From contig JASFXZ010000029.1 in the NCBI GenBank assembly GCA_032209605.1, positions 175,001-239,000 of the forward strand: DNA of 64,000 nucleotides, read 5' to 3'. Source of the DNA: Mactromeris polynyma. Its lineage: Eukaryota; Mollusca; Bivalvia; Venerida; Mactridae. Both the position numbers and the translations under genes were made by a program. Shown one piece after another: positions 38,501 to 50,064 of this stretch (positions are counted from its first letter, which is position 1; every line of letters starts with the position of its first letter). The notes beneath the pieces are model-generated. The model was not told the origin of the DNA and did not search any database. It saw only the letters and a list, made by a program, of their open reading frames with translations.

Positions 38501-41500
38501 AACGAACTTTCTTTACACCCTTTATAATATGTAGGGATGTCAACGAATGGCATTTTTTTTGATATTCGAATATTCGGTCAACCTTCCGGACGACTATTCG
38601 TACATTCGAACTGCATCCATTACGAACGGCACCGAGTATTTGTTTATTATCACATTTTCTGCTTGCACATATACATTATAGTAGTTTGTACTTTCAGATT
38701 GATTTCGCGAAAGGCGTTGTTACCGGTAATATGAACACATGGGTGTTGCTTATTGCAACGAACATGAAAGCAATTGAAATGTCTATATATCCGTCATTAT
38801 ATTCCGATAGGATCAAATTATGAATTATCTGTCGCGCAGAATGCGAATTATAGGAGTAAAAGCAACGCTAGTCATTGATGCAGACTTGCGTCGAGTTAAT
38901 GCGTTGACAGTTACATGTCAGGTTTTTAATACTAATACATTTGAAAATCGATGTTTAACTTTAAGCTTATCATTGTATGTTTTAAACTGATCGCTCAAGT
39001 TGTAAAAGTACCCGCGGTAACTTGAATAATTACAGGGCATAAAGTGTCACCACCAGAGTGTTATATCTCTCTTACCACCTATAAAACAACATGAATTAAT
39101 CAATTAACACCTTTATATATTATTTTCACACGTAATAGGTCATTCAATGCAATGATGCCCATCACTATATTAAATACATATGCATTCAGCTTTCATATTG
39201 GAAATATATATTTTTATCGAATATCGAATCAGTTATTCGAATATTCGGACGTACGAACGAATATCCGAATATTTGTTGACATCCCTAATTAATTTGAAAT
39301 AAATATATATAATATTTATAATATGAAATAAATATATATACACTGTAATATGAAATAAATATATATAATATGCAATAAATATATATAATATGAAATAAAT
39401 ATATATACACTGTGATATGAAATAGATATGGGTAAAGATAGGAGTACTGCCTGTGACAGGTCAGTGGCAAAGAAGCCATTGGAAGTTTAAACCTTGTTTA
39501 AGGTTGTATCCGCCTCGCACTCATCCTAGCATCACCCCAATAGAATAAACATTGTAAATAAGAAAAGCATTTCTTAAATTCTAGATCATTTCCAATTTTA
39601 TAGTGGTAGTAGGCTATACTTTTATGAACTTAACTATTAGGTGCAATAACAAGTCAACTTAAATGAAATGAATGGAAATATCATGGTACAACACACCTGC
39701 TAAAAAAATCATCATCTTCCGCTCCCCATCCGAAATATACGTTAGAAAGTCCGTTTATCCGCTGAAAATGTTCTTTCTTCAAAGCACAAACGCCTCCAAA
39801 ATAAGCTTTGTACGGCAAACTGAAAATATATTAGTTTAGCCCTTTTGTATCATAACAAGCAAGAGTTTGTATATGGCAAAGTTTCTGAATAATGCGTACA
39901 GGTATTTATATAACGGAATGGACGATTATATTTGCGCTCCTTGCAGCACAGTATTTGTACATACATGTTCGGAATGCATTGTGTTTTGCGGTTTGTAACC
40001 TTAACAACTGTCCGAAACGTGCAGTGTTTCATTTCATATCCTCAAAGTACTCCTTATGGTTAGAAATGCATTATTTTAGTCCATGGATCCGTTTCCGGAA
40101 AGCGTCACGGTAGTTTCACTTTGGTATACTGCGGACGAACTGAAGAACAGCAGAATCCAGAACTTGTCGCGATCGATATCTAAGATCAGAAAGGAAAATT
40201 TATAATTTTGGAAAGAAACAGAAGTCGCATGGTGCTAGGTCTGGGGTATAAGGAGTATGTGTAGCGCAGTAAATGTCCCGACTTAAAACATTGTGCTATT
40301 ACTATACTGGAGGTGTGCGTTGGAGCATTATGTTATAGTCAAACATGTTTGTAACCTGTGACTAGGCGACGTTTCTCATAGTATTCAAAAAGAAATACAA
40401 TATCACGAGAGTACCTTCCAATCACACTTCTTTACTGCTATGCCTTCGCTAGAGAAGAAAAAATATGACAACATTTACAAAAAACTTTTTGTCATATTTT
40501 GGAAAATTTAAGCAACTATTTGGCAGTTTCCCCGAGTAACGTTTTCTGGTTGTTAGTCAGTAGATGGGGCTCCCACCTGGCAGAAATCTTCCTAAATATC
40601 GATATTTTCTTTAAAATGACATAACCCGTTGATAGTGAAATACCAACAATGCGTGCAATATCACACACTGTATATCTAGCATCATTTTGAAGAAATTGAT
40701 GTTATCTTCAATACATTTTCATACATAGATTGCTGTCTTCGGCCGACCTGATTTAGCTGCATTTTCAGCAGACTGTATCCCACAATCAAATTTCTTTTTC
40801 CATCTACGGACCGCCTCATAAGATACATTATCTGTCTCATAATCACGAGTAATTTCGGCAAATATCTCTTTTTGCAGATAACCAAGCTTACTGCGAAAGT
40901 TTATGCAAGACCGAATTTCTTCCGTATATGGCTATATTCATTTTTTAACCATTTTTGCAACAGTGGTCAACGACTGACGAAATTTAAATGACAACAACTC
41001 TATAAACTGGTTACTCATTTGATACATGTATCTGTCATTGTGTTGATATTTGATAGAGGTATTCAGTTGTATAAACATCGACCACGTACAATGTCTCGTG
41101 GAAATTGCTGGATATCACAATACACAATACATTTCGAACATCCCTCGTATTGTATCGTTGTTCAAAACGATTTAATTTTCAACGACATTTTTATTTAATT
41201 AGAAGTATTCCCAATTGTCATATTTGCAATTGATGGGCTACTTATAAATGCCAAATAATAGCATATAAATACTTTTAGTCGCTTGCACAAAACGTCATAA
41301 AATTGACTGTAACCCGTAGAAATTTAGTTACATACTTATATTTGTATTTGTCTATAGCCGCAAACATGTGTAACGGGCTTTGCTCACAAGTGTATGGGTT
41401 GCTGGTATTTTCTGGTAACAAATCAACATCGTGAAAGATGAAACATTGCTGATCTGTAACTTTGACGGTTTCCACAAATCCGACGTTAAAAAGTAATGCT

Positions 41501-44500
41501 CTGTTGAACGTACTCCAGGTGTCTGAAAACATCGAGTAGCTTTCCTTATTTGTTTGACGAGATTCACACCGTCTTACTAAAGTATTGTACTTAAACACAG
41601 CTGTAACTGGATAAAACTATGAAGGCTATTACTTTCATCAGCAAATGATAAATTTAAAGTTTGTGAGTTCGAGCATCGCTTTAGGTGATGTTTGGTTTGA
41701 GCCATGATTGAGGCGTGATGTTCTCATTGGCAATTTGATTAAAGATAATAAGTAAACAAATACATCGTCTTGGACCTCCTCCTCTGGCTCATGCGGGAAG
41801 TTGTCAGTTGTTCGTGAAAGAATACGTTAGTACCGGTAGGTAACCCGGGTACAATGGTTAAGTCATTGGACCGTCGTATATACTGAAATATGTACAGTAG
41901 ACAAACGATATTAAACGAAATCCAACCGACCAGGGCTACGTAACCAGAAGCATTCGTTAAGCCAACGATGATCGTTATGCCATCGTTAAGTCATCGTTAG
42001 TTAAATATGTGCGAACCAAAAGCTGTCGTTAGTTTCATTTAACGAACGAAGTCTTCGTTACGTTACGACAAGTCCGGAGTATTCGCTAAGCCTTCGTTAA
42101 GCATTCGATACGAACAACTCTTGCTTTAAAGACGTGCTGTATCTAAAGTAACATCATTTTGTTAAAAACAATTGAAACAGATAATGAAAGTTTGGGAAAA
42201 AACGTATGTACGTACGTATGCTGTAACCCTTATAATTTTGATATCAATTGAAATGCTACTGTGTTGTGGTTTAGAAACAATTATTTTTGTAAAGATCGTT
42301 AATAAATATGTTTACAAATTTATTAATTTGGTTCCATAGTCCATAACTAGTCTTATATTAGTTACGTATTCTCTCTCTTTTATAGAATATTTCAGACCCA
42401 GAAAAACAAGTTAATAATGTAATGATGGTATTTTGAACAAGTTCTAGCTCTTATGGTGTAATGCCTTCAAATGATACCATGCTCATATCAGATAAGGATG
42501 CATCCTTATGATGAATGTTACACCTATATATATATTTGAGCAAATAAATTATCTTACCTTTTTAAGATGAAATTACATAAATATTACATGTACATTGTAC
42601 TATTTACTTTTATTAAATAATCTTATTTATGTCGAATCTATTTGTCATTTTCTAGTTCTAGCACGGAGAAAGAAACATACAAGTTCTACTACAGTGCGCT
42701 GTAGGAACGCACTATTGTGTCCACCCAACTTTGGTAAATAAACACCAAAGTACGTAGCTTATGTACACTACTAACACACTTTGATGGTATCTGTTGAAAT
42801 GGTCTAAACACTATTTCTGACATACATAAACGATTACAGCCAAAACTCTCTAATCCGGAAACTCTCCAGTCCGGAAACTTCCTCTAACCGGACACTTTTC
42901 TCGTTCCGTTTTTGTTCTTCAACACATCGTATGAATAAATTCCCCACAGTGTGGATCCTCCCTTCTCCGGAATCCGAACGAATTTTTCCGCAAAAGTAGG
43001 TCAAAGAGTACAATAATTGAGAATTGAAAGAAATTATAATAAGTTTAATTGCCTCGGGGTGTAGACCATTAGACGTTATCATCGTATGCATTCCATTTTG
43101 ATGGGAACAAGGTAAGAACGGGTACGAGGTGTACTAATTATGTAAGCCAAGAACAATTGGATTGGTAATGTTGTGAAAACATGCGGTGGTAATTGTTTAG
43201 CGAGTGATGATCACAGATGATTAAAAGATGAACAGTGAGACTAATGAAAAAAAGTTATATGACTGTGAGCGCAGAAAAAATGCCCATTGAGCACACAAAT
43301 CACAATTTAAAATTTATTACCCTAGATAATTATTTTCCTTTACGAAAAATGTTTTGAAATGAAGCTATGGCGCATAAATTTCAAGTATGGCATTTTGAAA
43401 ATACATCATGCTATGTGCAGAGCTTGTCAGGTTTTATGGACGGTAACGTCGCGAAACACTCACACTTAATTTCAGCTATGTTTGAAATCATTTGACATGT
43501 TGAATGATTCAATGAAAGATTTGCTTGAGATTGATATATGAACATTATTCAGTGAAACTATAAAACTATCTAATGCATTTTCTGCACGGGGTATTTTTGT
43601 TGTAATTTATACATCTACTTAAGAATGAACTGTGGGTAAAATCTTAAAATCGTTATATTGAAGGCTTTCATACAGTTTTAAGAGAGGCGTCTATATAGCG
43701 GTATTTATCCTAATCCGGAAGAAACGGAATTCAAGTATCAACCAACATTTAACACCACGTGTATTTTGCATATCGCACTGCAAATCTTCCTTTTATGAAA
43801 GGAGCACAAATATGTTGGTCTTTTATAACTTATACTTTTGGTCTATAAATTGAATTTTCAAGTTTACATATATTTTGTGAAATACTGCAGTTAAAATTTC
43901 CCTATGACTCTGCAAAGTCGAATTAAAAATGCATTCAGACATTATACATTACATCGCGTTACCGCGAACATCCTCTAGCGAAATTATTCATTTTACTGAA
44001 AGAATCTTTTGCTACAGTCATTCAATGGAGGAGTCCTCTCCAGTCTGGAATTTCCTCTAATCTGAACTTTGTAGTTTGTCCGAAGAATGTTCGGATTAGG
44101 GAGTTTCCACTGTATACTGTATAGTTTGTGTATGAAAGCTACTGGTTACTAACCCAAGGGTTCCAATTGAAAAGAAAATGATTTACTATGGTCAAACCAA
44201 TATCCACTAACTTCCTGTCTGGTTAAATGTATACAATTACAATACATAGACACTAATCAACCTACCATTTCTACAACAACAATTCTATATGCGAGTTGTA
44301 TTCGCTGTAAGTATGGATGCATATAACGCATAAATTTCTTCAGTTGTTCTGCTCTATCTCTGTAGGGAATGACTATAACGATATCTTTCTGTACAACATA
44401 ATGTTCCGGTTTATAACGCCCTCCGGGCTCCAAAGAACACGCAATTCTATCCTCGAGCACATCCCATGTGGCATTATCATCAAAATGCCAAGCACCTACT

Positions 44501-45883
44501 GGAATATTGAATGCACTTTTCAGCAACGGCGTAGAAATGTCGAGTCTCAAATTTTATTACGCTTTTAGCACATATTAGAGCGTAATCAAAGCAAACATAC
44601 AACTATGTCCTCGACTACTTGGAGGTCGGACATAAAGTGAATGAGAGAATTACAGAACGCCACATTTATAAAACATGGCATTGCCACACGTTTTCCTTGG
44701 GTACGCAACTATTTTTCTTTAAATGGGGAGGGGTATTTGAACAAAGCATAAATACAACAATTACATATGAAGAGACACAAAGCAACATGACACCATAATA
44801 ACAGACATCGAAATATAAATATTTAGCACTGGGTGTCTGACAGCATGCATACCAACATTTCCTAATATTACCAAGCTCAATGATACATAAACATTTGTCA
44901 ATGTATCATGCAAACAATATAAAGGATCAAGACAGAAACATAAATAGTAGTGAAAATACCAGCATTGACTTGGTAAGTGGCAAAACCGGCACTGGTGGTA
45001 TATAACCTGGTTTATGGTACGCCCAATACATATCCTAAATCACCCAAATACAACGAACCGTGTAATTAAGAAAACCATCGCTAGAGAACTCCACAGCAAA
45101 CACAGTAATTCAAAAACAAAAGCTGTATATAGAAATATAGCTCGAATTTATACACAAAAGTCCTGACAATATTGTAACCCATACGCCGTTTGAAATATGC
45201 AAAACTTATTTTGTATGTATGGCACATTGACATGTCGCTGCGCCTCGGGTGACAATATTACATGTACTGTCGCACTTTCATATTCATAAACTGATTGACG
45301 CCATTGCGAACTGATCCCCAATACTATGCGTGACGTCAATTTTATTTTGTTCTAAACAGCTCAAATATACAAATCCATATTTATTCCTAAAGTAATTTAT
45401 AGATACGATGCACGATAAAATCAACAAACTAATAAGTGGTACATATTCATGGCGAGAATGAAAACAAACGAGAGAACAGTAACTTATTAAATTTCTTGAA
45501 TTTCATTCATCCAACGATATAAAAATAACAAATGAAGTCCAGTTTAAAATACCATATACAAAGCGGGCGGTCGCCACAGAATTACAAAGGAGACACGAAC
45601 AATAAACATACATGTAGACAATCAGACAAGCAAACGGGACAAAACGAGAAAAACGTACCGCCATGTTACATTGGATAAAATGATACTCACGTGTGAAGTT
45701 GAGAGCACATGCGTTTCGATACGGAAACAATCTGATGGACGGTGTCCCAGCAAAACGTGGTTGGGTCAACACATTAGTTCTATGTAGTGTGTAAGCAAGC
45801 AGGGTAACCGGAAGGATGAGTACTAGGATTACAAATGCGAACTTGTACCGTCTAGGATTTGATGTATCTAATATTCGTGGCAT
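35363..45883 (-). CDS. Beta-1,4-galactosyltransferase-like (GT7) gene, six exons
   Basis: The encoded enzyme would be a type II Golgi membrane protein that transfers a UDP-activated sugar in beta-1,4 linkage to GlcNAc-type acceptors. Exons (minus): 45883-45691, 44498-44262, 41522-41336, 39819-39697, 35841-35746 and 35537-35363. Phases fit and the total is 1011 nt (336 aa), normal for the family. Landmarks: anchor at residues 15-31; EPGGRYKP and VIVIPYRDRAEQLKKFM; FNRALLFNVGF; the metal-binding FIFHDVDLLPEN; FGGVCAL; GWGAEDDD; GRYHALSHSHEKRNP; and the terminal HNGLN block. Oddities: GGRYKPEHY has Tyr where a conserved Cys is usual, the exon 2 donor is weak (gtag|gttgat), and exon 6 has two possible acceptors. 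Donor specificity (Gal or GalNAc) cannot be told. Confidence 0.85.
35661..35706. repeat. Perfect 21-bp-arm hairpin in B4GALT intron 5
   Basis: caattaaaaacaatttgatgt, loop atac, then the exact complement. It sits 40 bp from the exon 5 donor. Confidence 0.85.
35746..35841 (-). CDS. B4GALT-like exon 5
   Basis: Acceptor 'attctttcag', donor GTAATG. Encodes LILAKFTISRLSRNEGRYHA and LSHSHEKRNPHR, matching the conserved GRY.M..H....PNP.R segment. It lies nearly 4 kb from exon 4, past the Tc1-like element and a foldback element. Confidence 0.8.
36185..36425. mobile_element. Foldback/MITE with TGACGTCA-containing arms
   Basis: Arms of about 70 bp (36191-36260 and 36352-36420) are imperfect inverted copies (gatttccaacctattcgt... 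and complement of ...aacctcttctgtaag). Each arm contains CRE-like palindromes: TGACGTCA at about 36225, 36252 and 36354. It lies in intron 4 of the B4GALT-like gene. Confidence 0.7.
36725..36961 (-). other. Proline-rich open frame of unknown status
   Basis: A minus-strand frame (KCSVKKKADVELAAEFESPP, then LNYQPKSEGLEQDLDPGM, stop) lies in B4GALT intron 4. Composition is coding-like, but no domain, splice partner or homolog is recognised. It could be a terminal exon fragment from another gene. Confidence 0.25.
37164..38522 (-). mobile_element. Tc1/mariner-type element, 1359 bp, TA target
   Basis: The inverted ends aagggtgtaaagaaag(c/t)tcg are at 37164-37185 and, as complement, end at 38522. 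TA dinucleotides flank both sides (37162-37163 and 38523-38524). It carries one transposase gene on the minus strand and is inserted in intron 4 of the B4GALT-like gene, in the same orientation. Confidence 0.9.
37165..38327 (-). pseudogene. Tc1-like DD37E transposase, nearly intact
   Basis: The N-terminal part has paired helix-turn-helix-like segments (LAYKDTGLTDKEVALKLSKS, GRPTKIEGRVKKVIDGV). The catalytic core shows VFSDES (first Asp), VFQQDGAIPH (second Asp) and WPGNSPDLNVIEYLW, with 37 residues between the second Asp and the Glu: DD37E spacing rather than the DD34E of classical Tc1. Likely start is the ATG at 38327. Three stops break the frame: TAA near 38312, TAG near 38291 and TAA at 37881-37883. 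The frame also runs through the left terminal repeat without its own stop. It was probably intact until recently. Confidence 0.85.
38531..39288. mobile_element. hAT-like MITE with TAGGGATGTCAAC ends
   Basis: Left end tagggatgtcaacgaa and right end gttgacatccctaa are inverted; the subterminal regions (tattcgaatattcgg) are also inverted. There is no coding region. Flanks do not show a clean 8-bp duplication, partly because the Tc1-like element sits 8 bp away. Confidence 0.65.
39290..39430. repeat. AT-rich minisatellite
   Basis: Repeats of a ~20-bp phrase, aataaatatatataatatga, in five or six variable copies. Confidence 0.8.
39697..39819 (-). CDS. B4GALT-like exon 4 (WGxEDDD region)
   Basis: Acceptor 'tatattttcag', donor GTGTGT, phase 2 at both ends. 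Encodes LPYKAYFGGVCALKKEHFQR and INGLSNVYFGWGAEDDDFFS, the second catalytic signature of the family. Confidence 0.9.
40440..41000 (-). pseudogene. mariner-like transposase N-terminal fragment
   Basis: With two or three frame slips, the minus strand reads EIFAEITRDYETDNVSYEAV, RRWKKKFDCGIQSAENAAKS, GRPKTAIY, then VCDIARIVGISLSTG and RKISARWEPHLLTNNQK. These are the two helix-turn-helix regions and the 'ARWxPHLLTxxQK' linker of mariner transposases. The catalytic domain is missing. It lies in B4GALT intron 3. Confidence 0.75.
41336..41522 (-). CDS. B4GALT-like exon 3 (DxD region)
   Basis: Acceptor 'gttttcag', donor GTATGT. Encodes TWSTFNRALLFNVGFVETVK, QQCFIFHDVDLLPENTSN, PYTCEQSPLHMFAAIDKYKY. 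DVD is the Mn-binding DxD motif of the GT7 family. Confidence 0.9.
41765..41940 (+). mobile_element. Degraded SINE copy
   Basis: Shares with the SINE at 25301 the body order gaagttg, tacgttagtaccggtag, and cgtcgtatatactgaaata...acgatattaaac. The tRNA-like head is not clear. It lies in intron 2 of the B4GALT-like gene. Confidence 0.5.
42837..44112. mobile_element. pogo/Tigger-like non-autonomous element
   Basis: Left end cagccaaaactctctaatcc and right end ggattagggagtttccactg form inverted repeats with TA on each side (42835-42836 and 44113-44114). Subterminal 'aatccggaaac' repeats support the family. The interior is AT-rich and encodes nothing recognised. It lies in B4GALT intron 2, 150 bp from exon 2. 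Confidence 0.75.
44262..44498 (-). CDS. B4GALT-like exon 2 (GT7 N-terminal domain)
   Basis: Acceptor 'aatattccag'. Encodes GAWHFDDNATWDVLEDRIAC, EPGGRYKPEHYVVQ, IVIVIPYRDRAEQLKKFMRY and MHPYLQRIQLAYRIVVVEM. A canonical-looking donor gtaggt at 44265-44260 would give the wrong phase for exon 3. Using gttgat four bases later keeps frame and adds Val plus the split Asp. The open frame runs on upstream only to in-frame stops at about 44552-44560, so exon 2 cannot begin much earlier. Confidence 0.8.
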
Positions 45884-46205
45884 AATCCTATAATTTATAC
45901 AAAAACATTTTGAATAAATCTTGAAGTACTATTATTACCATCCAACTCTTCGAGATTTGAAATAATACGATTATAAAACTAGATCTTTCAACAATATGAA
46001 AATAATTATATTTATAACTGAAATGACAAAACATGTTTTGTTATTGCGTAAAAGGTACCGCGTGCTCACGCGAAAGAATTTTTGTGTATTCACTTAAAAT
46101 AACAATCAGACATGTCAACTCTATGGATGATTGTGCTGTACACATGTACAGAGTATAACGTCACTAATGAATTTGTCATCTCGGTGCGTTTACACGTAAG
46201 ATTTT
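45535..46205 (-). repeat. B4GALT exon 1 duplication, right copy
   Basis: Partner of 2545-3205. Because about 300 bp upstream of the ATG is shared, both copies probably carry related promoters. Confidence 0.85.
45691..45883 (-). CDS. B4GALT-like exon 1 (signal anchor)
   Basis: 64 codons starting MPRILDTSNPRRYKF, with a short basic cytoplasmic tail, a hydrophobic anchor (FAFVILVLILPVTLLAY) and the start of the stem. It ends in phase 1 at donor GTGAGT. A duplicate lies at 2689-2881. Confidence 0.85.
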
Positions 46206-46863
46206 TTTGTACCTTTTTATTTTTATACAGCATAGCAGATAACATGTGTACATTCTTTTTTAAAGGGAACACAACATTGAATAACCAAAAAAAATCCTCA
46301 AATTTTTTTTAGTATTGCTGTATATTTTATATAATGCTTTAAATTCTGATTACTCAAATGTCAGACCATAACATATATGTGAACAGTAATTTTAGAATAA
46401 ATCAGTTAACTTTATGCCAGACCAAAGATTGTTCATTATAAAATATATGTGAAGTACAAGAAAGAATGTAAAAGTACATTATATAGTACCAAATGTGACA
46501 ACACGATTAAACATTATACAATTCACAAGAAATATACTGTCTTAATAAGAAGTCATATTTTGTTTTTGCTTATCAGTAACAATATCTTATTCCATTACCA
46601 TAAAAAACCAAGAATAAAATAAAGCAGGGTGTCCACAAAAGGGGGTAAGTATGTTATTAATTGGATTGTGACAGTTCCTTCCCTTGAACGATATGTTTGC
46701 TGAATTGCAAAAAAGAAATTACTTAGTTTAATAAACGTTGAGTAAAGCATTGCTGTACAAGAGAAAAAATTACATGTTTATAGAAAATAGACTGGCGATC
46801 AGAAAGAAGGTCAATACAAAGAAAAGGTAAAGAAAAAAAGAAGGAGAAAAGGAAAGAAACATA

Positions 46864-47106
46864 GGTACAAGGTGCGTTCGTGTGGATGTTCCATCAGACA
46901 AGAATGGGAAAACACTACCTAGAAAAGATATCATTCCGATAAAGCATGAATACAAGGAAAATGTAAAAAAAAATCTGCAAGAAGATATTGTATATCTTAA
47001 TGAATTATTCTTGGTCAAATCTGTGGTGGTCAGTCACGTAAGTTTAGATGTTTTTAAAAGGTTTGGCAGTTTCTCAGCTACTGTCCCACCGGTTGTAAAA
47101 TTATAG
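46864..47106 (+). CDS. Candidate exon/ORF, unknown protein
   Basis: A plus frame reads RCVRVDVPSDKNGKTLPRKD, IIPIKHEYKENVKKNLQEDI, VYLNELFLVKSVVVSH, then either a GTAAGT donor at 47038 or read-through to a stop at 47106. Lys/Glu-rich and coding-like, with an 'aacatag' acceptor just upstream. No family recognised. Confidence 0.35.
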   Translation, partial: GTRCVRVDVPSDKNGKTLPRKDIIPIKHEYKENVKKNLQEDIVYLNELFLVKSVVVSHVSLDVFKRFGSFSATVPPVVKL

Positions 47107-47264
47107 CAAATGTATGACTCCATGTTTTTTATTCGTTCATTATGTACATAAATGCATAAGTAAATCACCCTCATAACTGTATTTATATACATGTATACAT
47201 ATAATGTATAGTGTCACCCATATTTAAAGGCCATCCATTTCTGACATATGAGACTCCTTCTTTG

Positions 47265-47460
47265 TGATCACATTTACTTCCCGATGCTTACCTCTGTTAA
47301 TGTCAGGTACCAGGCAGGTAGACAAACGGTTACCACTATTTAACTACCTGGTGACTCCACAACCAGTCTTACCCGAACGGACTTTTACCTGGACTCGAGC
47401 CTTCGACATTCCGGTCAAAAGGCGGATGCCATAACAACTCTGCTATGAGATACTGTGTTC
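47265..47460 (-). mobile_element. Possible tRNA-derived SINE fragment
   Basis: On the minus strand tctcatagcagagttgttatg (A-box-like) is followed about 35 bp later by aaggctcgagtccagg (B-box-like), the arrangement of a tRNA-derived promoter. Body and target duplication were not defined. Confidence 0.4.
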
Positions 47461-47479
47461 AAAATACCTTGATTTGCAG

Positions 47480-47734
47480 GTAAAAGGAGCTTCAAGTAAA
47501 GTTTTTAAAAAGTATGATAGTAAACTAAGAGATATTAAGTTGTTACAGGGAAAGCTACATACACAAGACCCCCGGGGAAACATGAATGGGAATGAGGGTG
47601 CAAGGAATGGTCTGACCGAACATAAGAACTACAGACACTTTAGGGCGACACAAGAGGAAACGGTTCAAGGATGGAATACATCATGGAACAGGTCAAATAA
47701 ATCCGGAATAATAGGCCGAAAGGGGATCACGTAA
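47480..47734 (+). CDS. Candidate exon/ORF, unknown protein
   Basis: After a good acceptor (tgatttgcag) a frame reads VKGASSKVFKKYDSKLRDIK, LLQGKLHTQDPRGNMNGNEG and stops at 47734. It may follow the candidate exon at 46864-47037 in the same gene. Composition is basic and low-complexity toward the end; no domain seen. Confidence 0.3.
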   Translation, partial: VKGASSKVFKKYDSKLRDIKLLQGKLHTQDPRGNMNGNEGARNGLTEHKNYRHFRATQEETVQGWNTSWNRSNKSGIIGRKGIT

Positions 47735-47739
47735 CATGA

Positions 47740-48665
47740 ATATTAGATCAAGTAAAGGAATTGCACATAGGGAAAGGGTAACTTAACATACATCTATAAA
47801 CATAAAACATAACCATACAGCGATTTACAGCCTTAGAGCTATCAGTAAAAATACTGGGGGGTTAAACAGCCATAAAATACACAAACTTACGTTTTATTCT
47901 TCTCTGTCTACCAAAAATAAATAATGATAATACATGTATTAATAATTATATTGCAATGGTTTCTCCTTATTAAAATTGTTTTCTAATTATTATCATTAAA
48001 ATACCATAACTATATCATTGGAATATTTATATTCAAACGCATAACTTTATTTGTATTGACGTAATTATTAAACCGTCATAAAACATTCATTATACTTAAC
48101 TAGTCAAATTGCAGTTTTTACCTGTCTCACGAATACAATTTTGAAAATAAGACATTGGTATCCGTGATTTGTGTGCATAATGGAGGACAGTAATGAGATG
48201 AAACACGGACATCATTTTTTACACAATACAAAAGCTTATTTGATAACAGCTGCATCACAAATGGCTCATTTTTGCCCGTCCCGCGGGTAGATGTGTATGT
48301 TGCAAGCTCTGCTCCAAACTTTTTATGGACAAGACCATAACGTAAATATTCTAAAACGATAGAACTAAGGTGAATTTTGAATGTTTATCTCACTTTTCCG
48401 TTGTCTTAAGTGACATTTTTGGAAGGTGAATGAAAGTCCTCAGAGCAAGATACTGCAACGTTATGAGTTTCCCTTTACACTAGATGTAAACCAGTTTAAT
48501 ATTCTACCATAATCAATGTGATATATATGAACATTTTGCAAATTTCAGAAGACATCCAATTCCGATCTCTTATTTGTTCAGAACAAAAAGAAAATTAATG
48601 ATAACTTAAGACTAAATGTTACAAATTGATCTTGATTTGATCTAGATCAGTGTCAGTCTAAAGTC
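47740..48665. other. Gap without recognisable genes
   Basis: AT-rich; no repeat or coding frame supportable. Confidence 0.4.
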
Positions 48666-50064
48666 TTAAGGTTTACGGACCCTAAAAGTCATGTTTGGAA
48701 ATGGTTACATACTTGATGATTTCTTGTTAAGCATCCATTAAGACACCCAAATATAAACTTTAATTAAAATTTACCCGTCAAAACTTGAGAAATGTGCATT
48801 TGAAGTCGACACCCCCACTTTTCCGAGAAGACCCCCAATGAGCAAATACCTAGCTACACTAAATCTTGTGTAATTTTACCAAATTGAGGAATAAATTGGT
48901 GAAATGTACCTTGTTGAGTTCATATGACTTTACTTTTTATCTTGCATTACTCATTGTTTACAATTCTTCACACACAAAAAAAAAATACATTTTCACAATA
49001 TCAAATCCAAATACAAATTTTCTACCATTGGTTAAGGAAAAAATATGAAAAAAAGAAAAACTTTTACCGTCTACTTTGTTCACAACACACTGTTTAATGA
49101 CTTTGGTACCAAATTTCAAGGGAGACAATTTCAGGTCAAAATTCAGCTTTTAGCTTGCATTTGTATCAGAATATCAAACAATGCTTCAGCCTCTACTTAG
49201 AAACAATATGAGACATACAATACAATAAAACCACTTATTTGAATAAGAAAAGACATTCTTTTCAGTATAAATCATGTGTTTTATTCAATACCTATAACAA
49301 CAAATAAACGCCTTTTTTTCTGTATGCCATCCTAAGTCTTACGGAGTTATGAAAGTTGTACATGAGACAATTGCCACTGTTTATTGCAATATGGTGAGCA
49401 CATAAGGGCTGAGATTAGAATTCCATTGTTCATGAGCAATATAATTACAACCATCACAGAAAAATGAGCAAAAACTGTTGGTAGAAAGAAAATGGTTTCA
49501 AGTCAAATAGGTTGAGAGTTCGAAGTTCAACTGCACAAAACACTAAATGTTCACAAGGACAAAGCTTATAAGGCAATCAATTATAACATATTGTATGTTT
49601 CATGGTATCTGCAGAAACAAGAAAAGCATAATCTGACAGTTTGTTTAACAAAAGGTAATGTATTGACAACGTGACTTTAGTTCTGACCTTGTCTTTGAGA
49701 TTATTTGAATTTTGTGACTAAAGTCAAAAGTAAGTATCTTTCAAAGAATAAAATTGAATCTCCTTGATCCAGTAACATTATTAGAAATATACTGCCTATA
49801 TACTAATGGAAAGTTGTTGAAACTCATCTAATATAACAAATAAAACATGAAGATCCGTATATCAGCGCTGGGACAGGTGTGAGTTCGAATGTTACCAAGT
49901 GCTTACTAATTCACTAAAGACACAAGTTTTAACTATGCACTGTTTTTTGCAAGAAATCAGCAAGTTTATGTATAACAGTCTCAAGTGTTCGTTTTGTGTT
50001 GGTTACACGTTGTTGTCCTTCACTATTTTTCATTGTGAATGTACTTTGCAGTCCATCTTCACCA

